A stretch of 64,000 nt of DNA from Cladophialophora immunda (lineage: Eukaryota > Ascomycota > Eurotiomycetes > Chaetothyriales > Herpotrichiellaceae), in contig NW_015622547.1 of assembly GCF_000835495.1 (NCBI RefSeq), positions 1,984,001 through 2,048,000 on the forward strand. The letters run 5' to 3'. The notes beneath the pieces were generated by a model, which made no database searches, was not told the origin of the DNA, and was given only the letters and a program-made list of their open reading frames with translations. Below are positions 34,457 through 46,492 of the stretch, piece after piece. A program made the translations under genes and the position numbers. Numbering within the stretch: position 1 is the first letter of the stretch; the number at the start of each line of letters is the position of its first letter.

Positions 34457-35464
34457 ATGGACCCTAAATTGAAGAAGATCATCGAACTCATCGAGTCCAA
34501 GAAGAAATCGTCGCATCCTTGGAAACGGCAGGAAAGATTCGATCAGCACTACTTCTCTTTCTCGCCCGACACGTCCTCATGGCAGCAAGTCGCTCCGTCC
34601 AAGAACGCTCCAGAGGTGCCAGGGTTCTCTGGGTTTATGCTCCTGTCATGGAACATCGACTTCATGCTGCCTTTCACGGATGAACGGATGCGAGCTGCTC
34701 TCAAGCACCTGCAATCTCATGTGGAGGGCACCTCGCTCCCCAGCGTTATCATGCTGCAGGAAATGCTTGAGACCGACCTGGCATTACTGCAGACCCTACC
34801 GTGGGTTCGAGCCAACTATAACATGACCGATATAGACAACAAGTACTGGGAATCTGGGCACTATGGCACCTGCACGCTCGTTCCAAAGGTCTTGCCCATC
34901 ACTTCCGTCTTCCGTGTTCATTACGAGCAGACAGTCATGGAGAGAGACGGCCTGTTCGTCGATGTGATTTTTGGCAACGGCCAGATCATCCGCATCTGCA
35001 ATACCCACCTGGAGTCGTTGATCGCAGATCCGCCAAAGCGACCTCACCAACTCGCAACCGCCGCCAAATGGATGCATGACCCAGAGGCAAGCGGCAGTGT
35101 TCTCGGGGGAGATCTGAATGCCATTCAGGACTTCGACAAGACACTCCATTCGGACAATAATCTCCAAGACGCCTATTTGTCACTTGGCGGGAAGGAAGAT
35201 ACTGATCAAGGATACACCTGGGGCCAAATGGCTCCGACTAGGCAGAGGAACATGTTTGGGTGCAGTCGAATGGACAAGTTGTTCTTCTGTGGACAGTTGA
35301 AATGCGAGAAATTCGAGCGTTTCGGCATGGGGGTCGAAGCCGAAGAAGACAATGTCAAGCAGGCTTTGATCAAGGAAGAAGGGATGGAGGCAGGCTGGGT
35401 CACTGACCATCTGGGCGTGAAAGCTGAATTCAGCGTTGACAAGGCCTCAAGCCCGAAAATCTGA
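34457..35464 (+). CDS. TDP2-like endonuclease/exonuclease/phosphatase
   Basis: Mg2+-dependent phosphodiesterase of the EEP superfamily, resembling tyrosyl-DNA phosphodiesterase 2, which frees 5'-phosphotyrosyl topoisomerase II remnants from DNA. Single exon, 335 aa. The four TDP2 signature blocks are visible: SWNIDF (for TWN), MLQEM (for LQEV), GGDLNAIQDF (for GDxN) and VTDHLG (for SDH), with NTHLES between. The metal-binding E and D and the general-base H are present. Substitutions S/T at the first and T/S at the last block are mild. No UBA domain or SUMO-binding motif precedes the core, as in simple fungal versions. It could equally act on RNA or a nucleotide; the DNA-repair role is inferred. 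The stop lies 19 bp from the VPS33 stop. Confidence 0.8.
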   Translation: MDPKLKKIIELIESKKKSSHPWKRQERFDQHYFSFSPDTSSWQQVAPSKNAPEVPGFSGFMLLSWNIDFMLPFTDERMRAALKHLQSHVEGTSLPSVIMLQEMLETDLALLQTLPWVRANYNMTDIDNKYWESGHYGTCTLVPKVLPITSVFRVHYEQTVMERDGLFVDVIFGNGQIIRICNTHLESLIADPPKRPHQLATAAKWMHDPEASGSVLGGDLNAIQDFDKTLHSDNNLQDAYLSLGGKEDTDQGYTWGQMAPTRQRNMFGCSRMDKLFFCGQLKCEKFERFGMGVEAEEDNVKQALIKEEGMEAGWVTDHLGVKAEFSVDKASSPKI

Positions 35465-35483
35465 GGCTGCCTCAGAGTGTGAT

Positions 35484-37783
35484 TCAGGCCGCGACAATGC
35501 CCGACCCCAGATTGGATTTCTCAATTACACCTTCCATAATACTCCTCCCACTAATGATGCCAGTGGTGCAAATGACGATCTTCTTCCTCTGTCCCGACTC
35601 AGCCAGCTTTCGTCCGATGAATCTCAATGCTGCAATTTCCGTAAAGGTGATACCTCCCACAAACATGACAAACAGTGTCTTCCAATTTCCCGTGCCCGCA
35701 AGTGCAGTCTTCGCCTTGGCTGCCTTCTCGTCTGCCGGTTTTTGTGCGATGTTGAAAGTCGGCCCCCTTGCGGACTTCAGGATGTCTTCAAAGCCCGTCC
35801 ATCCTGTGCTAGAGGGTGTGAGGGGTAAAGGTGACTTGTGCAGGGTTTGAAGATATTGTTTCTGTAAGATGCACTGCACTATGCGTATGCTTAGGGGCGC
35901 GTAGCCAGAATACACGTATGCGATGTCCTCGGGGTCCTGTTCGTTATACTCATCAACAATTAACCTCAGTTCTTTGCGCAGATAGCCATAGTTTGTCTTC
36001 GTGCCCTTCTCTGAATGGACCCCGGCGCCGCCGACTGGAAGGAGTAAAGCTGAGCTGGATGAGCGGGGCTGAAGAAGTTCCATGGTCTGCAACTTGTCGA
36101 GTGTAAGGAGATGTTGGAAGCCGTAGGCGTGTAGGATCTGGCGCCGAAATGACTCTAAGTCCTTGGGGCGCAGACCGCCGGCAATGGTTGATTCGAGGCA
36201 GAGAAGGCGAAGGATGGTAGACAAGGGCGCATCTCGGGCTATCAGCTCTTCAATAGTGTCGTGTTGGTAAATTGGGTCCGTTCCGGCTGCGATATTCTGC
36301 TGGACTTCCAGCTCGCGGTTAAAGGTCTCGGAGCGAGTGTGCTTGCTCATATCGTCCGCAAGATTGGTGTGAATGGCTAGGGATTGGTGCTCCTGTTGAA
36401 AGCCTGGCAATTTGTTGACAAAATCCCGTAGCTCGTTGATACCGCGAGCAGTGTGGCGGCCTTCATAGTCCGACTCTAGACGTCTCGCTATTTTGTTCAG
36501 ATGAGGTCCGATCAAGGCGAAGTTGGAGGAACGCAGCTGTTCAAACAGCGAGTCGGACGAGTCCAGCTGGATCCTACGCTTGAGACCCTGGCGAACGGCT
36601 GGAGGCGGAGATGTCGAGGAAGAGCCGGTTTGCGATCGCTGCTGGGGAGCTGCGCCGACGACAGCCGAATCAACTTCTGCACGGTTGTGCTTGATGCCGA
36701 CCAGCTCATCAATCAAACCCTCGTAGGTCAGTTGGGTCAATAAGACCGAGGCAAAATCGACGTCCCGATCAATTATGATCAGCTGTTCAATCGAGGTACT
36801 CGGCATGTTGGTATATTGCGTCGCAGCTTCGTCCGCGTCAAGCTCCTTCCTCCCTCGCAGTAGGAGGTTTGCAAGTTGTCTGGCATTGTCGCCTTTGCCC
36901 AAAATCCGAGGAAACAAACCATGTCGCTGTTGAATCTGCATCAGAGCTTTCGAAGCAAGGTACAGAGGAGAAGGATCACGTCGCTGTGCTGCTGTGAGCA
37001 AAAAACAGGCGCTTCTCTGTCCGTATCAAGCAAACCTACCAGATATAAATCATTAAATGCTTCTTCCATTTCCAGCGAGAGCATGTCGTCCTCCAAAGGA
37101 AGGAAGTATATAGGAAGTTCCGAGACATTGACATCCCCCAGAATGCCCTCATCCTCCAGAATTCTGTTCGACACTAGAGTTCTTCGAGGCACCCAGCATA
37201 CGGATATTTCGTGTTCGACCGAGCCATTCTTCTGAAGTTTCTTGATTTGCTCTGTATTATGTGGTGTCAGCAGGAGCTGTTATCCTCTGTCATATTCATC
37301 GAATGCAGAGGATCTTTAAATGGAGACGCTGCTATTATGGTGTGAATCCTGTTGATATTGGGAGCTAGACTGACAGCAAGGCACAGAAGAAATAATCCAC
37401 GCAGTCTCCTTGTAAGTCCCGGATGAAGACGTAACAAACATTTCAAAGACGCACCTGCTACGGCCTGGACCAAGCTAGCTTTTTCGCCATGGACCAGGTA
37501 CACGACATTTCTTTGTGACGAGTCGGTGTTGCCATTTTCGAGTTCGAAGACTTTGTCCACTCCATATTCCTTCAGCGTTGGGAATTGCACGAAAAGGCTA
37601 AGGAGTCCAGTCAAATCCTTCCCGATGACCAAGTTCTTCTTGCCGCGGACCTGATCCTGGATTAGCACGAAGGCGAGCAACGTTGAACGGTACCTCCTTA
37701 CTCACGCCTTCAAGCAATCCGAGGAGCTCTTTTCTGGCTTTGTTCCGGAGATGCTCCGCTTCTTTGTCTATGTTGGGGGCCAT
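35484..37783 (-). CDS. VPS33: Vacuolar sorting protein VPS33 (Sec1/Munc18)
   Basis: SM protein of the HOPS and CORVET tethering complexes, which chaperones SNARE assembly at the vacuole. Exons 37783-37706, 37650-37455, 37251-37040 and 36983-35484 give 661 aa. The N-terminus MAPNIDKEAEHLRNKARKEL leads into GKKNLVIGKDLTGLLS. Domains 2 and 3 are clear from SIEQLIIIDRDVDFASVLLT (Sec1 signature) and LLTQLTYEGLIDE. The C-terminus KTLFVMFVGGITFTEIAALR ends the family fold. The last intron has two workable ends: GTAGGT with the CAG at 36984 gives DLYLRRDPSPLYL (preferred), while GTTTGC with a CAG 8 nt earlier gives DLYLVAAQRRDPSPLYL. It converges on the TDP2-like gene. Confidence 0.94.
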
Positions 37784-38221
37784 TAGGCCTCTCTCTGGAT
37801 GTAGGCTTTATCTCATGTTTGGTAACAAGCTGTCGCGATCTGCTCACCGGGATCGAATTCAAACCGAACGAGTTTCACGAAACCCCGTTTTGCTCGGAGG
37901 CGGGTTTGAGTTGGTGACAAACTAGCCAAGACCTCGAGGCCGACAACGCCACTCCATTGGTCAAGAAGCCCCTGAGGCGGAGTGAGATCAAATCCGTAAC
38001 TAGACCGCAGGCTGACTGCTGTTGGGGGTCGAGACTACAATCGAAGTGAGGGTGCACTGCCCATCCTGCCACGTCCGCCTGTTTCAGCTCGAGATCCTAT
38101 ATCAGCTTCACAAAGGCTGAACATATCTGTCCTTGACTAAACTTCTTTATCGCCTGATTTATTTCTCCATACCCTTGCCTCCCGTATCTCGTCACTGCAT
38201 GGTGCTCTAGGTCTCGCAGAG
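37784..38221. promoter_or_regulatory. Divergent promoter VPS33 / SEC9
   Basis: 438 bp between two membrane-fusion genes. ATTGG at 37956-37960 is a CCAAT box in the VPS33 orientation. Shared control of the two genes is an inference. Confidence 0.45.
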
Positions 38222-39636
38222 ATGGGTAAATTCAGCCTCCGGAGAGGCGACGACGACGACGATTCCAGCAGACTCGCTCTGTTTGGCTCCAGATCCAAGA
38301 GCAAATCTCCAGCTCCTCCTTCCCAGAATCCTTATGCGTCCGCAAACCCTTATGCACAGCCAGCTGTTCCTCCAGACCCCTACACAAAGGCTAAGATGAG
38401 CGCTGGAATTATGCCTCCTGCAGGCCAAGGAGGCCCTCCAGGCCCTGGCAATTTCAACGGCTTGCCTGGTCCAGGTCAACAGCGGCCGCCATACGGAAGG
38501 GATAATGCGTACGGTGGTGCATCATCTGGCAGTTTTGGCGGAGACAATAAATATGGTCCTGCCCAAGGTGGTTATGGAGGTGGTAGTGGATACGGCTCAG
38601 ACAAATTCGGGAATCAGAATGGCTATGGCGGCGGTGCACCTGGCGGCAACCCATATGCAAGCGTCCAACAGACCAGTGGCACCTCACGGCAGGGTGGCTA
38701 TGGAGGGTTGGGTTCCTCTAACGTCTACGAGAACGACAACAATCGGGACGAGTTGTTCGGCGGAGCACGAGAACGGCTTGAACAAAAGCAGCAAAACCAA
38801 ACAAGTGGCCCTCCTGACTATGAATATAATTCTGGCGGTGATGCTGGTGACCGTACCTACGGAGCATATGGCGATCGTCAACTCACCGCAGAAGAAGAGG
38901 AGGAAGAGGATATCAATGCTGTGAAACAAGACATCAAGTTCATGAAGCAGCAAGATGTGGCATCAACGAGAAACGCGCTTCGAATTGCTGCTCAAGCTGA
39001 AGAGATGGGGCGAAATACCCTGGCCAGACTCGGTGCACAAGGCGAGAGAATGCATAACACGGATCGGAATCTTGACCTCGGAAATAATTATATCAACATC
39101 GCCGAGGACAAGACAAAAGAGCTCAAGACGTTGAACCGCAGCATGTTCGCAGTCCACGTCAACAATCCTTTCACTGCCAACGATCGACGTGCGCGCCGAG
39201 ATGAACAAATCATGGAACGCCATCATGCAGAGAGAGAGGCGCGTGAAGCTACTCGAGAGGCCGCTTTCAGGAGCACTCAACGGATGAATCAAAATTTCAA
39301 GGGGCTGGACGATGCTTCAGCCGGGAGCGCGACAAAGACGAGTCTGGCTGAAAGGGCCAAGTACCAATTCGAGGCCGACAGCGAGGATGAGGCGATGGAG
39401 AACGAGATTGACCGGAACCTCGACGAGCTCACTGGGGCAGCCAAACGTCTTAATCTCCTCGCTCGTGCCACAGGAGAAGAAGTTGAAGCCCAGAATACAC
39501 TAATCACAAACATTGCGGAGAAGGTGCGTTTGTTCTTTTGTTCCCGCGTTCATGAACTTCGCTGACCATACCGTAGAGCGACCGGTTCGACGATCGACTT
39601 CATTTCCAGACCGAAAAGCTCAAGAGGATACGTTAG
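38222..39636 (+). CDS. SEC9: t-SNARE SEC9 (SNAP-25 family)
   Basis: Plasma-membrane Qbc-SNARE that pairs with Sso1/2 and Snc1/2 for exocytosis. Exons 38222-39523 and 39577-39636 give 453 aa. The N-terminal 175 residues are Gly/Tyr/Asn/Pro-rich with NPYA repeats and GGYGGGSGYG-like stretches. The Qb SNARE helix follows INAVKQDIKFMKQQDVASTR and includes NTLARLGAQGERM; the Qc helix is ENEIDRNLDELTGAAKRLNL through EVEAQNTLITNIAEK. The last 19 residues come from the second exon (SDRFDDRLHFQTEKLKRIR). No transmembrane segment, as is normal for this family. The palmitoylation-type cysteines of animal SNAP-25 are absent, as in yeast. Divergent from VPS33. Confidence 0.95.
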
Positions 39637-42600
39637 GGCGGGGTTCCCTGATTTCTTGTCACATCGAGCAGAGATCTGTAGACCGTTGTCGAACGTGCCC
39701 TCCTTGTGGACGTCTTTGGATGCTTTCAGCCTTGTCATACTTGTGGGCCGATGGGTAAGAGCCTCGTCGATCATGATCGCCAGATCAGCCTCGGTCCGCA
39801 AAGTCGTGCAATTGTTGCTCGATGTCCATCTCCCGCAGAAATATTGCGAGGGTCCGGCACGTGTTGCGATCGCCTATCATCTGAAGATCAGTCGTTTCAT
39901 CGACATCTCACTGAAATGGGTGGATTGGATATCTTTGCTCTGAGTATTGGTAGTTTGCAGCTTCCACCTCACATGCCACTCCCATCCCTACACCGGGAGC
40001 CTGGGCAGAAGCCTGTTCAATCATAGTGGACTGCTGGCGGATAGAATAGCCGGCATTGGCAGAAGTCTAGGCTTGCTGGCATCCCTTGTATGCACCCCTT
40101 TGGGCCAAGGGTTGGTCCTCTGGAGCTTGCAGTTCTGCTTCGGGGACCTAAGGCGTTCGGCGAACTCGTCTACTTGAACCCTTTGGGCAATTGTTGATTT
40201 CCTTCCATCGGACGTTCTTCTCCCAAATTGCGGGTTCCTCGTCAGGCTCGCTTCATGAGACGTGCCGCAAGGCTCTAGTTATGCTCCATAGGTACACGGC
40301 ACGATCGAAAGCAGTGGCTCAATTTGACACCCTGGTCAAGGAGGATTGTCGCCATTGATTCCGACGCCCAGATGAACTAGAAGACGGAAAATAAATCTCG
40401 TAAGCGCTTGGGACACTAGAGAAAGCGAGAAGATGGCGCATCGACGCTCGGTTGTTTTCCTCCTTGAACTCCCGGACCTGCGAACAAGGAGGTCATTGCT
40501 CACCGCGCAGGCCGATGGTCAAAGCATCGAGCTAGTTTCTGAGATGGCCTTTTGCAGAGTACGTAAAACGTGATGAAAAGATTTGCTACCGAAATTTGAT
40601 CCTGCAGGAAGCACCTGTGATGGTCCGAGTATCTGCGCGTAGTTGAAACTCGGTCGGTGTTGACTGACGCGCAATGCAGACAAGATGTGGCGCCTGCTAG
40701 ATCTGCGATGGCTGCTTGGTTGTCAACTCTAAGAAGCCAGGCCCATCACAACAGAGCAAGGCTTGCCGGCCAGTTCAAGGGCGCACAAGCAGTCACCCTC
40801 GGAAGCGGAAAGGTGGACTGGCGACAGCGAGTGTCAACAAATTTCGCTATGCGCTTGTGGCTCGGATCCTAGAGCAGAGACCGAGAACGAAAGGGGGCGA
40901 CATCTGACCGCTGTTTTCTGCACCCTCTGCAAGCCCAAGTCCATTTCGGGGTGAGGGCTATGCCCTCTTGGGTCGCTGGTTCGCCTAGTAGCCTCCCCGA
41001 ACGTCAAAGTTTTAGGGCTTGGGACGTAGCTAGAGGGGATGGACAACCAAGAACCGGGGCCACTTGGAAGGTACCTAGGACCTAGGTGGATTTCTGGAGC
41101 GGAGATGGGTTGGGCGGGGTCCCTCTGGGTCTAGGGGGCAGCCTGCCTGCACCTTTCAAAAGTCTCTTTGTAGACTCTGGTAAGCTCTAGCGGTTCCCAT
41201 CCAGCGCAAAATGAGGATTCACAGCCAAAAAGAAAATCGAGGTTTAATCCCCAAAGTCGGTCCTGCAACCAAACAGCGGCATCAGACACGGGCCACCCTC
41301 TGAAACTATGACCGAAAGAACAGTGTGGCTTGTTGACGCTGACAACCGCAGATTCTATCACCACATCCAGGTTCCAATCACACATTGAACCGCCTTCCAC
41401 CCCGGGAATCCTTACTCGTAGATTCCGGAGCTCGGACAGCTTCTCTGTGATCCCAGACAGAATACGCGGTACTGCTGGCGATGTTTGGCCCCACCGCTCT
41501 CTTCGGCTCTTGCGCTTGTCAACTCTGTTGTCGCCCGATAATCCCAACTCTGGGATGCTGCGTGATGGGAGACCCTCCAAAAACAGGTTCTGAGCAGGCC
41601 CCGTATTATTGCATCATCATCCCTGAGGTCAGTGTACCATTCGTGCTTTTGATCGTGACACTGATCTCAAAGACCCTTCCTCGCCTGCCACAGGGACTTG
41701 ACTACGGAGTAAAGCCTGATGCCTCACCAATTCGGCCTACACTGAACCAATGACACGTCTCCTCCCACCACCTCCAGAATAGGCTGTATGACGTTGAGAG
41801 AAAGAAGTTGCTAGGATGTGGACGCAGGGCTTCTGACTCGGTCAGAGACGAGCGCCACCCGCTGTCCGGCTGTCGTGATTGCCGCAAGTGGACTCGGCGT
41901 CCTGACAGCCCAGCCATCTAGGAGGCAATGGCTGCGTTTCATGTTTTGGTCCCACTGGTCCTTGCCGACGCCTCATCAACAGAATCCAGGAAATCTCCGG
42001 CCAAGGTAGTGGAGAAGTTATACTCTAGCGCCGACCATTATTGCGGAGCGAGAACATTTGAAAGCGCGATGGATAGGCGCAATCTTTGGAAAAAGGGAGA
42101 GAGCACTAGACCAGGGAGTACAGAGGGCCTTACCTGACCACTGGTCAAAGCAAGAGGCAGAAGAAATTGGGCCAAAAAAAAAAAACAGACGACCGCTAAA
42201 TCAAGGGACTGGGACACAATACTGGTCAACCGCCCCGGAAGACGTCATCCTTCGTGCGCGAAAGGCCACCGTGATGCCAGGTTTCGTGGACCCTGCGTCG
42301 GCACCCAGACACTGTTTTACGTATGAAGAGGTGGTAGGTGTCTGCGTGTCTGCAGGGACTGCAGCGGCGAGGACCAGCATCTGTGAAACTTGGCCAGCTA
42401 TTAGGCGGTTGTTCCAGAAGGAGGAGGCTGAGCAACACCTGAGATCTGGGGTCCAGAAGGTGGCGACGAATCCGACTGGACGCACCAGTTGGGTACAACA
42501 ACGCGCCGCATCAACATTTTGATCCCTGCGGATACAGGGATGTAGCACCCTCGCTGTATCTTGAAATGAAGCATTTGGAACTTGGGGCGACGCTACTTGG

Positions 42601-45600
42601 ATATGCTGACTCCACAGTCAATTTAGGAGCGCTGGGTCCCTTGGCGTGGTGACGATGTAGACACGCCCAGCGTGACACAGAGAGTGCCCGCGAGCGTCAC
42701 TGACGCATTCCAAGATTGCATAGGAGTATAGAAAACTGAAGCTAGGCGGCGGGATCAGCGTGGACAAGCATCCAGCTGCTTCACGTGAAGTCCATCTGCC
42801 GCCGAAGCCCTTCGGCAGAGAGACAGATCAGCAAAATGGAGTTCAAACTATTCTCCGAGAATTGCATGCATTCGCTATCAATCTGAGACGAGGCGAGGCT
42901 AACGACAGGGAATTGCCCCCTCATTATCAAATGCACAGTCCTTGTGAGCACTGACTTGCCTCGAGGGGTTCTATCGATGCAGGCGCAGTATTGGTCCAGG
43001 ATGGAGGTACAATCCCCAATGGCACCCGGCAATCGGCACAAGGTCTCGCAGGCACTTTGCACAGGTCAGGGCGGCGACACTTGTGGATATACAGGTACTC
43101 CGTGCCAACGGACATGGTATCAGTATTTAGTATGGGGAACCCAAGACGTCAAACCGAACTTGGGTTAATCTACAGGGATGTCCGGGTACTGGAAGAGTGA
43201 CCCGCCAAAGGTAGGTCAAGGAGTGATAGCAATGACACCAGCGTAGTTCTATTGGTTCTTTCTCTGCCCCGACAAGCTCCTGCACAAAGACTTAGCACGA
43301 AAAGGCGGAGAGGGCGTCGGAGCAGGGGAGTCGATGGGGGACACCTAAGAGGGGGAGCTGCATCACAGATAGCGTCAGTGGCGCTCGTAAAGGAGGGAGG
43401 GAGCACGGGCACAGGGGATACTGCGATCAGATCCCTGCAGTCGACAAGATTGGAGGGCACGGAGTCCATTGGACAATTAAAGGGGTTGGTGGGCTCAAGG
43501 TTTTTGGGGGGGGGGGGGGGGGAGAGGGGCGGTTGTGCTGGGCACTCGAATGAGAAATGCCATCACAAAGGAAAGTCGCATCACGCTCAGGCGAATTAGA
43601 CTCTGGTCAACGGGGACGTAGGTAGGAATGACCAACGGTTGACAACGGGGATCTGTTTGCTGAGGTTGGTCAAAGCAACAATCCGACCTGGAACTAACAC
43701 TTGTAAGGGAAAAGGGCTTGAGGGGGCGTTTGCGGTTTCTTTCCTGACTTGGACCTAGGGGTTCCCTATCGCACTCCTTCTGTTCTGAGTACTGGCTTGA
43801 CGAATGGACATTGGTTGCAAGAGCAAGCCACCGGCTAGAGATACGAGGAACTGTGGTGAGGTTCCGCCTGCCGCTGCCCTGCGAGGTTGCTGCATCTTGC
43901 ATGAACGGGGGGCACCTAGGAGGACACCCGTAAGGGAAGAGAAGGAGGGGGGAAAGGGGGGTTGGTGGGCGCTTCGGTAGGGTACTAGGTAGTACGAAGA
44001 ACTGGGAACCTGTTGAGTCCTTGTTTGGGTTTGGCTTGGACGGAAGATGCTTTGACCTATTATGAATTTTCACCTCTGGACTGGCAGAACTGGGCACACC
44101 GCATTTCAATGAAACTAGACCAGCAAAAAAGCAAAGTCTCTGCAGGTAGGTCGGCGGTGCGCAGTACTCCGTTGGAAGTTCTTCTCTGGTCGTTACTCCT
44201 CGGTACTCGGCCCTGCAGTCCCTAACCCTCGACCACTGCGCGTTTCTTTTGTCTCTGCTCGGCTCCTCCAAGTATGAGTAGCATCAGGCCCAGAGCTACC
44301 TTCGCCTTCTCCTCACCTCGCCATCGATAGCTAGGTACAGCCAGCTGCTCTCACACTAGTCTACGACGCATCAAGGAATACTCCGAAGTCCAACGGAGTG
44401 CAGTAGTGGCAGCATGCTAGACTGCTTTTGTGCCATCTCCAGTCCGGCCACTTTCCGTCAATCAACGAGGGCATTGACATGGCCAGCCTTTTTTCGCCTC
44501 CCAGGCTTGCCTCCGGGCATCAAGCCCAAGCACCCAAGCACCCAAGCACTAAAGGGGGGGAAGGGCCCGCCTAAGAGCACTAAAAGCAACGGGATGGCTG
44601 CAGCACAGACGCCACCCGGCTCTTTGACCCCCAAGCTTCAAGGCCTCTCTAGCGCTGTCAACCGGATATCCACTGGGCACCACAGGCATTCTACCGATTC
44701 GCACCCTTGGGGGGAGGGCTCGAGTACCTAGTTGGGTGACTGGTGGTTTGAAAGTAGTGGTGGAGGAAGAGGAGCGGGTGGAGGGAATCCTGCTCACAGT
44801 CTCAGCAGCTGTCCTTTCGTGGCAAGAGACAAGATGAATCGCAATCTTCATCCATGTTGTTTTGTTGATTGTATGTATCGCTGAAAGGCTTTGGTCGACC
44901 ATGGTAACCAATAACCTTTGGGGATAATTTCTTCTTGTTGGCCTGCTTCTCTCCTTAATTCTGACAAGACTGTAAGCTTTTGGGTCCTTTGTGTTGCTTC
45001 GATGACACCACGGGCATTCCTATCATCAAGCCAGCATCCTTGTCTTCCTCCACGACAGGAATTTTGGGCTGGCAAAAACAAGCCACCATCTTCCAATCTG
45101 GCATGAAGATACTGATCCACTCGTCTGCTTTGGTTTAGCTACCCACCCACCTGCATCGATCGTCATAACCCTGGTCTCTGTTGTCGTCCTAAGCCTCATC
45201 TCTAGGGCAAGGACAGGGTCTTTGCCTTCACTAGGACCAGGGCTGGTCGCCCACACAGTCCATCCTATTCGAGACAGCCGATTTGGTCCAATCAAACACG
45301 ACCGACACACGCAACTGATCAAGCCCAAGAGGCCGATTGCCCTCATTCCCACCCTTTTAGGCCACTCTGCTCAAGAGCCCCGGATCCCTGTCGCTCCAAG
45401 TGTCCTGCTTCTCATCTTCAACTTTCCTTGAAGCCAAGCAAGGTGCCTCCCCCCCTCCCCATCCCTTCAATCCACCCCACTGATTTCATCCAACCTCCGG
45501 GCTGGCTTGCCAGGGTTCCCTCCGCCAGTCAATTTGGCTTTCGGATTCTCCACTGGAAACGCCATCCAACAAGCCTTCGAGCTAAGCACCCTGCATTCAA

Positions 45601-46492
45601 GAAACGAGCCCAAGCACAACAAGGGCGAGGGGAGAGGGCGAAGGGTCAAGGGTAAACCGACAATTGTGATGATGCCAGTTGCCCAAGAACTGCTAGCCAG
45701 CGGTGCGAAAGAGAAAGGGTCACACCTCCACCGACGTAACCTGTGCTCAACGAAAAGCTACGGTCAACTTCGGTGCTTCCAAAACAACTTATCTACCCTG
45801 ACTTTTCCCCACCCTTTGCGCGAGACAACCTTGTTCTCTGAAACCTCAAAAGATCTCATCTGCTCTTAACATTCCGCAACCTGAGACAAGACGACATCCG
45901 CCCTCCCTACTTCTCAACAACCGCGTCGACATCAAAGGAAAACAAAAGGAGATATCCAATCTAACCTACTGCAACACTTTGTTTCGCCGAACCGGAAGAT
46001 CTATCCAATACCCAGTTTTACCGCCCGGGACGAACTTGTGTGTGGTTGAAGAGACATCAGTTACCGCCTCTCGACATCACAGCTCTTTTTACCTCAGCCA
46101 ATCCTGTCGATCTGCCGCTCGCCGAATTGGTTGGAGAACTACTCAACCGCGACGAGCATACTCACAGCTATTACCATCAAGGAGGCATTGCTCCCTGCTA
46201 CTATCGACCACTCCAGCAAAAGATCAACATCGATCGACTGGGGGCCTGCCATTGGTAGTCGGGCCACCTCCAGGTTCTCCACACAAGAAGCTACATAACA
46301 GTCGCCGATCCCCTCTGGGAAAGTTGGATCGTCTTCCACATCTTCTCCCTCAGGAACCAGATTCAAAACTGGGCCTACCTTGGTGACTGACGCATTCGTT
46401 GTTGCGATAGCAACACATAACAAAGCCTCTCTTTGGTCTTAAAATCACCGCGCTTCACCTTCGTGGCACTTGCTCTTGCAAACACCGGCTCC
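39637..46492. other. Gene-poor upstream region of the FlbC-like gene
   Basis: 6.9 kb without a supported gene. It contains scattered short frames, a 17-base G run at 43506-43522, an A run near 42175-42187 and short CACCCAAG repeats near 44531. Its last 700 bp is pyrimidine-rich and contains several ATG triplets, as in a long 5' leader. Very long regulatory regions are common upstream of fungal developmental regulators; that role is inferred. A 258-codon frame on the minus strand at 43495-44271 lacks an initial ATG. Confidence 0.5.
43506..43522. repeat. G17 homopolymer
   Basis: Seventeen consecutive G follow five T. Length calls in such runs are prone to sequencing error. On the minus strand it reads poly-C and creates a spurious poly-Pro end to an open frame. 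Confidence 0.8.

Noticed and set aside
41131..41580. 149-codon minus-strand frame
   Set aside because: It begins at TTG and shows no family feature or splice-supported extension.
42058..42522. 154-codon plus-strand frame
   Set aside because: No motif, crosses an A-rich run, and its start is not an ATG; treated as chance.
46040..46492. Short frames just before the FlbC-like ATG as a first exon
   Set aside because: No donor joins them in frame to MTMVIDNQ, and the product length already fits the family.
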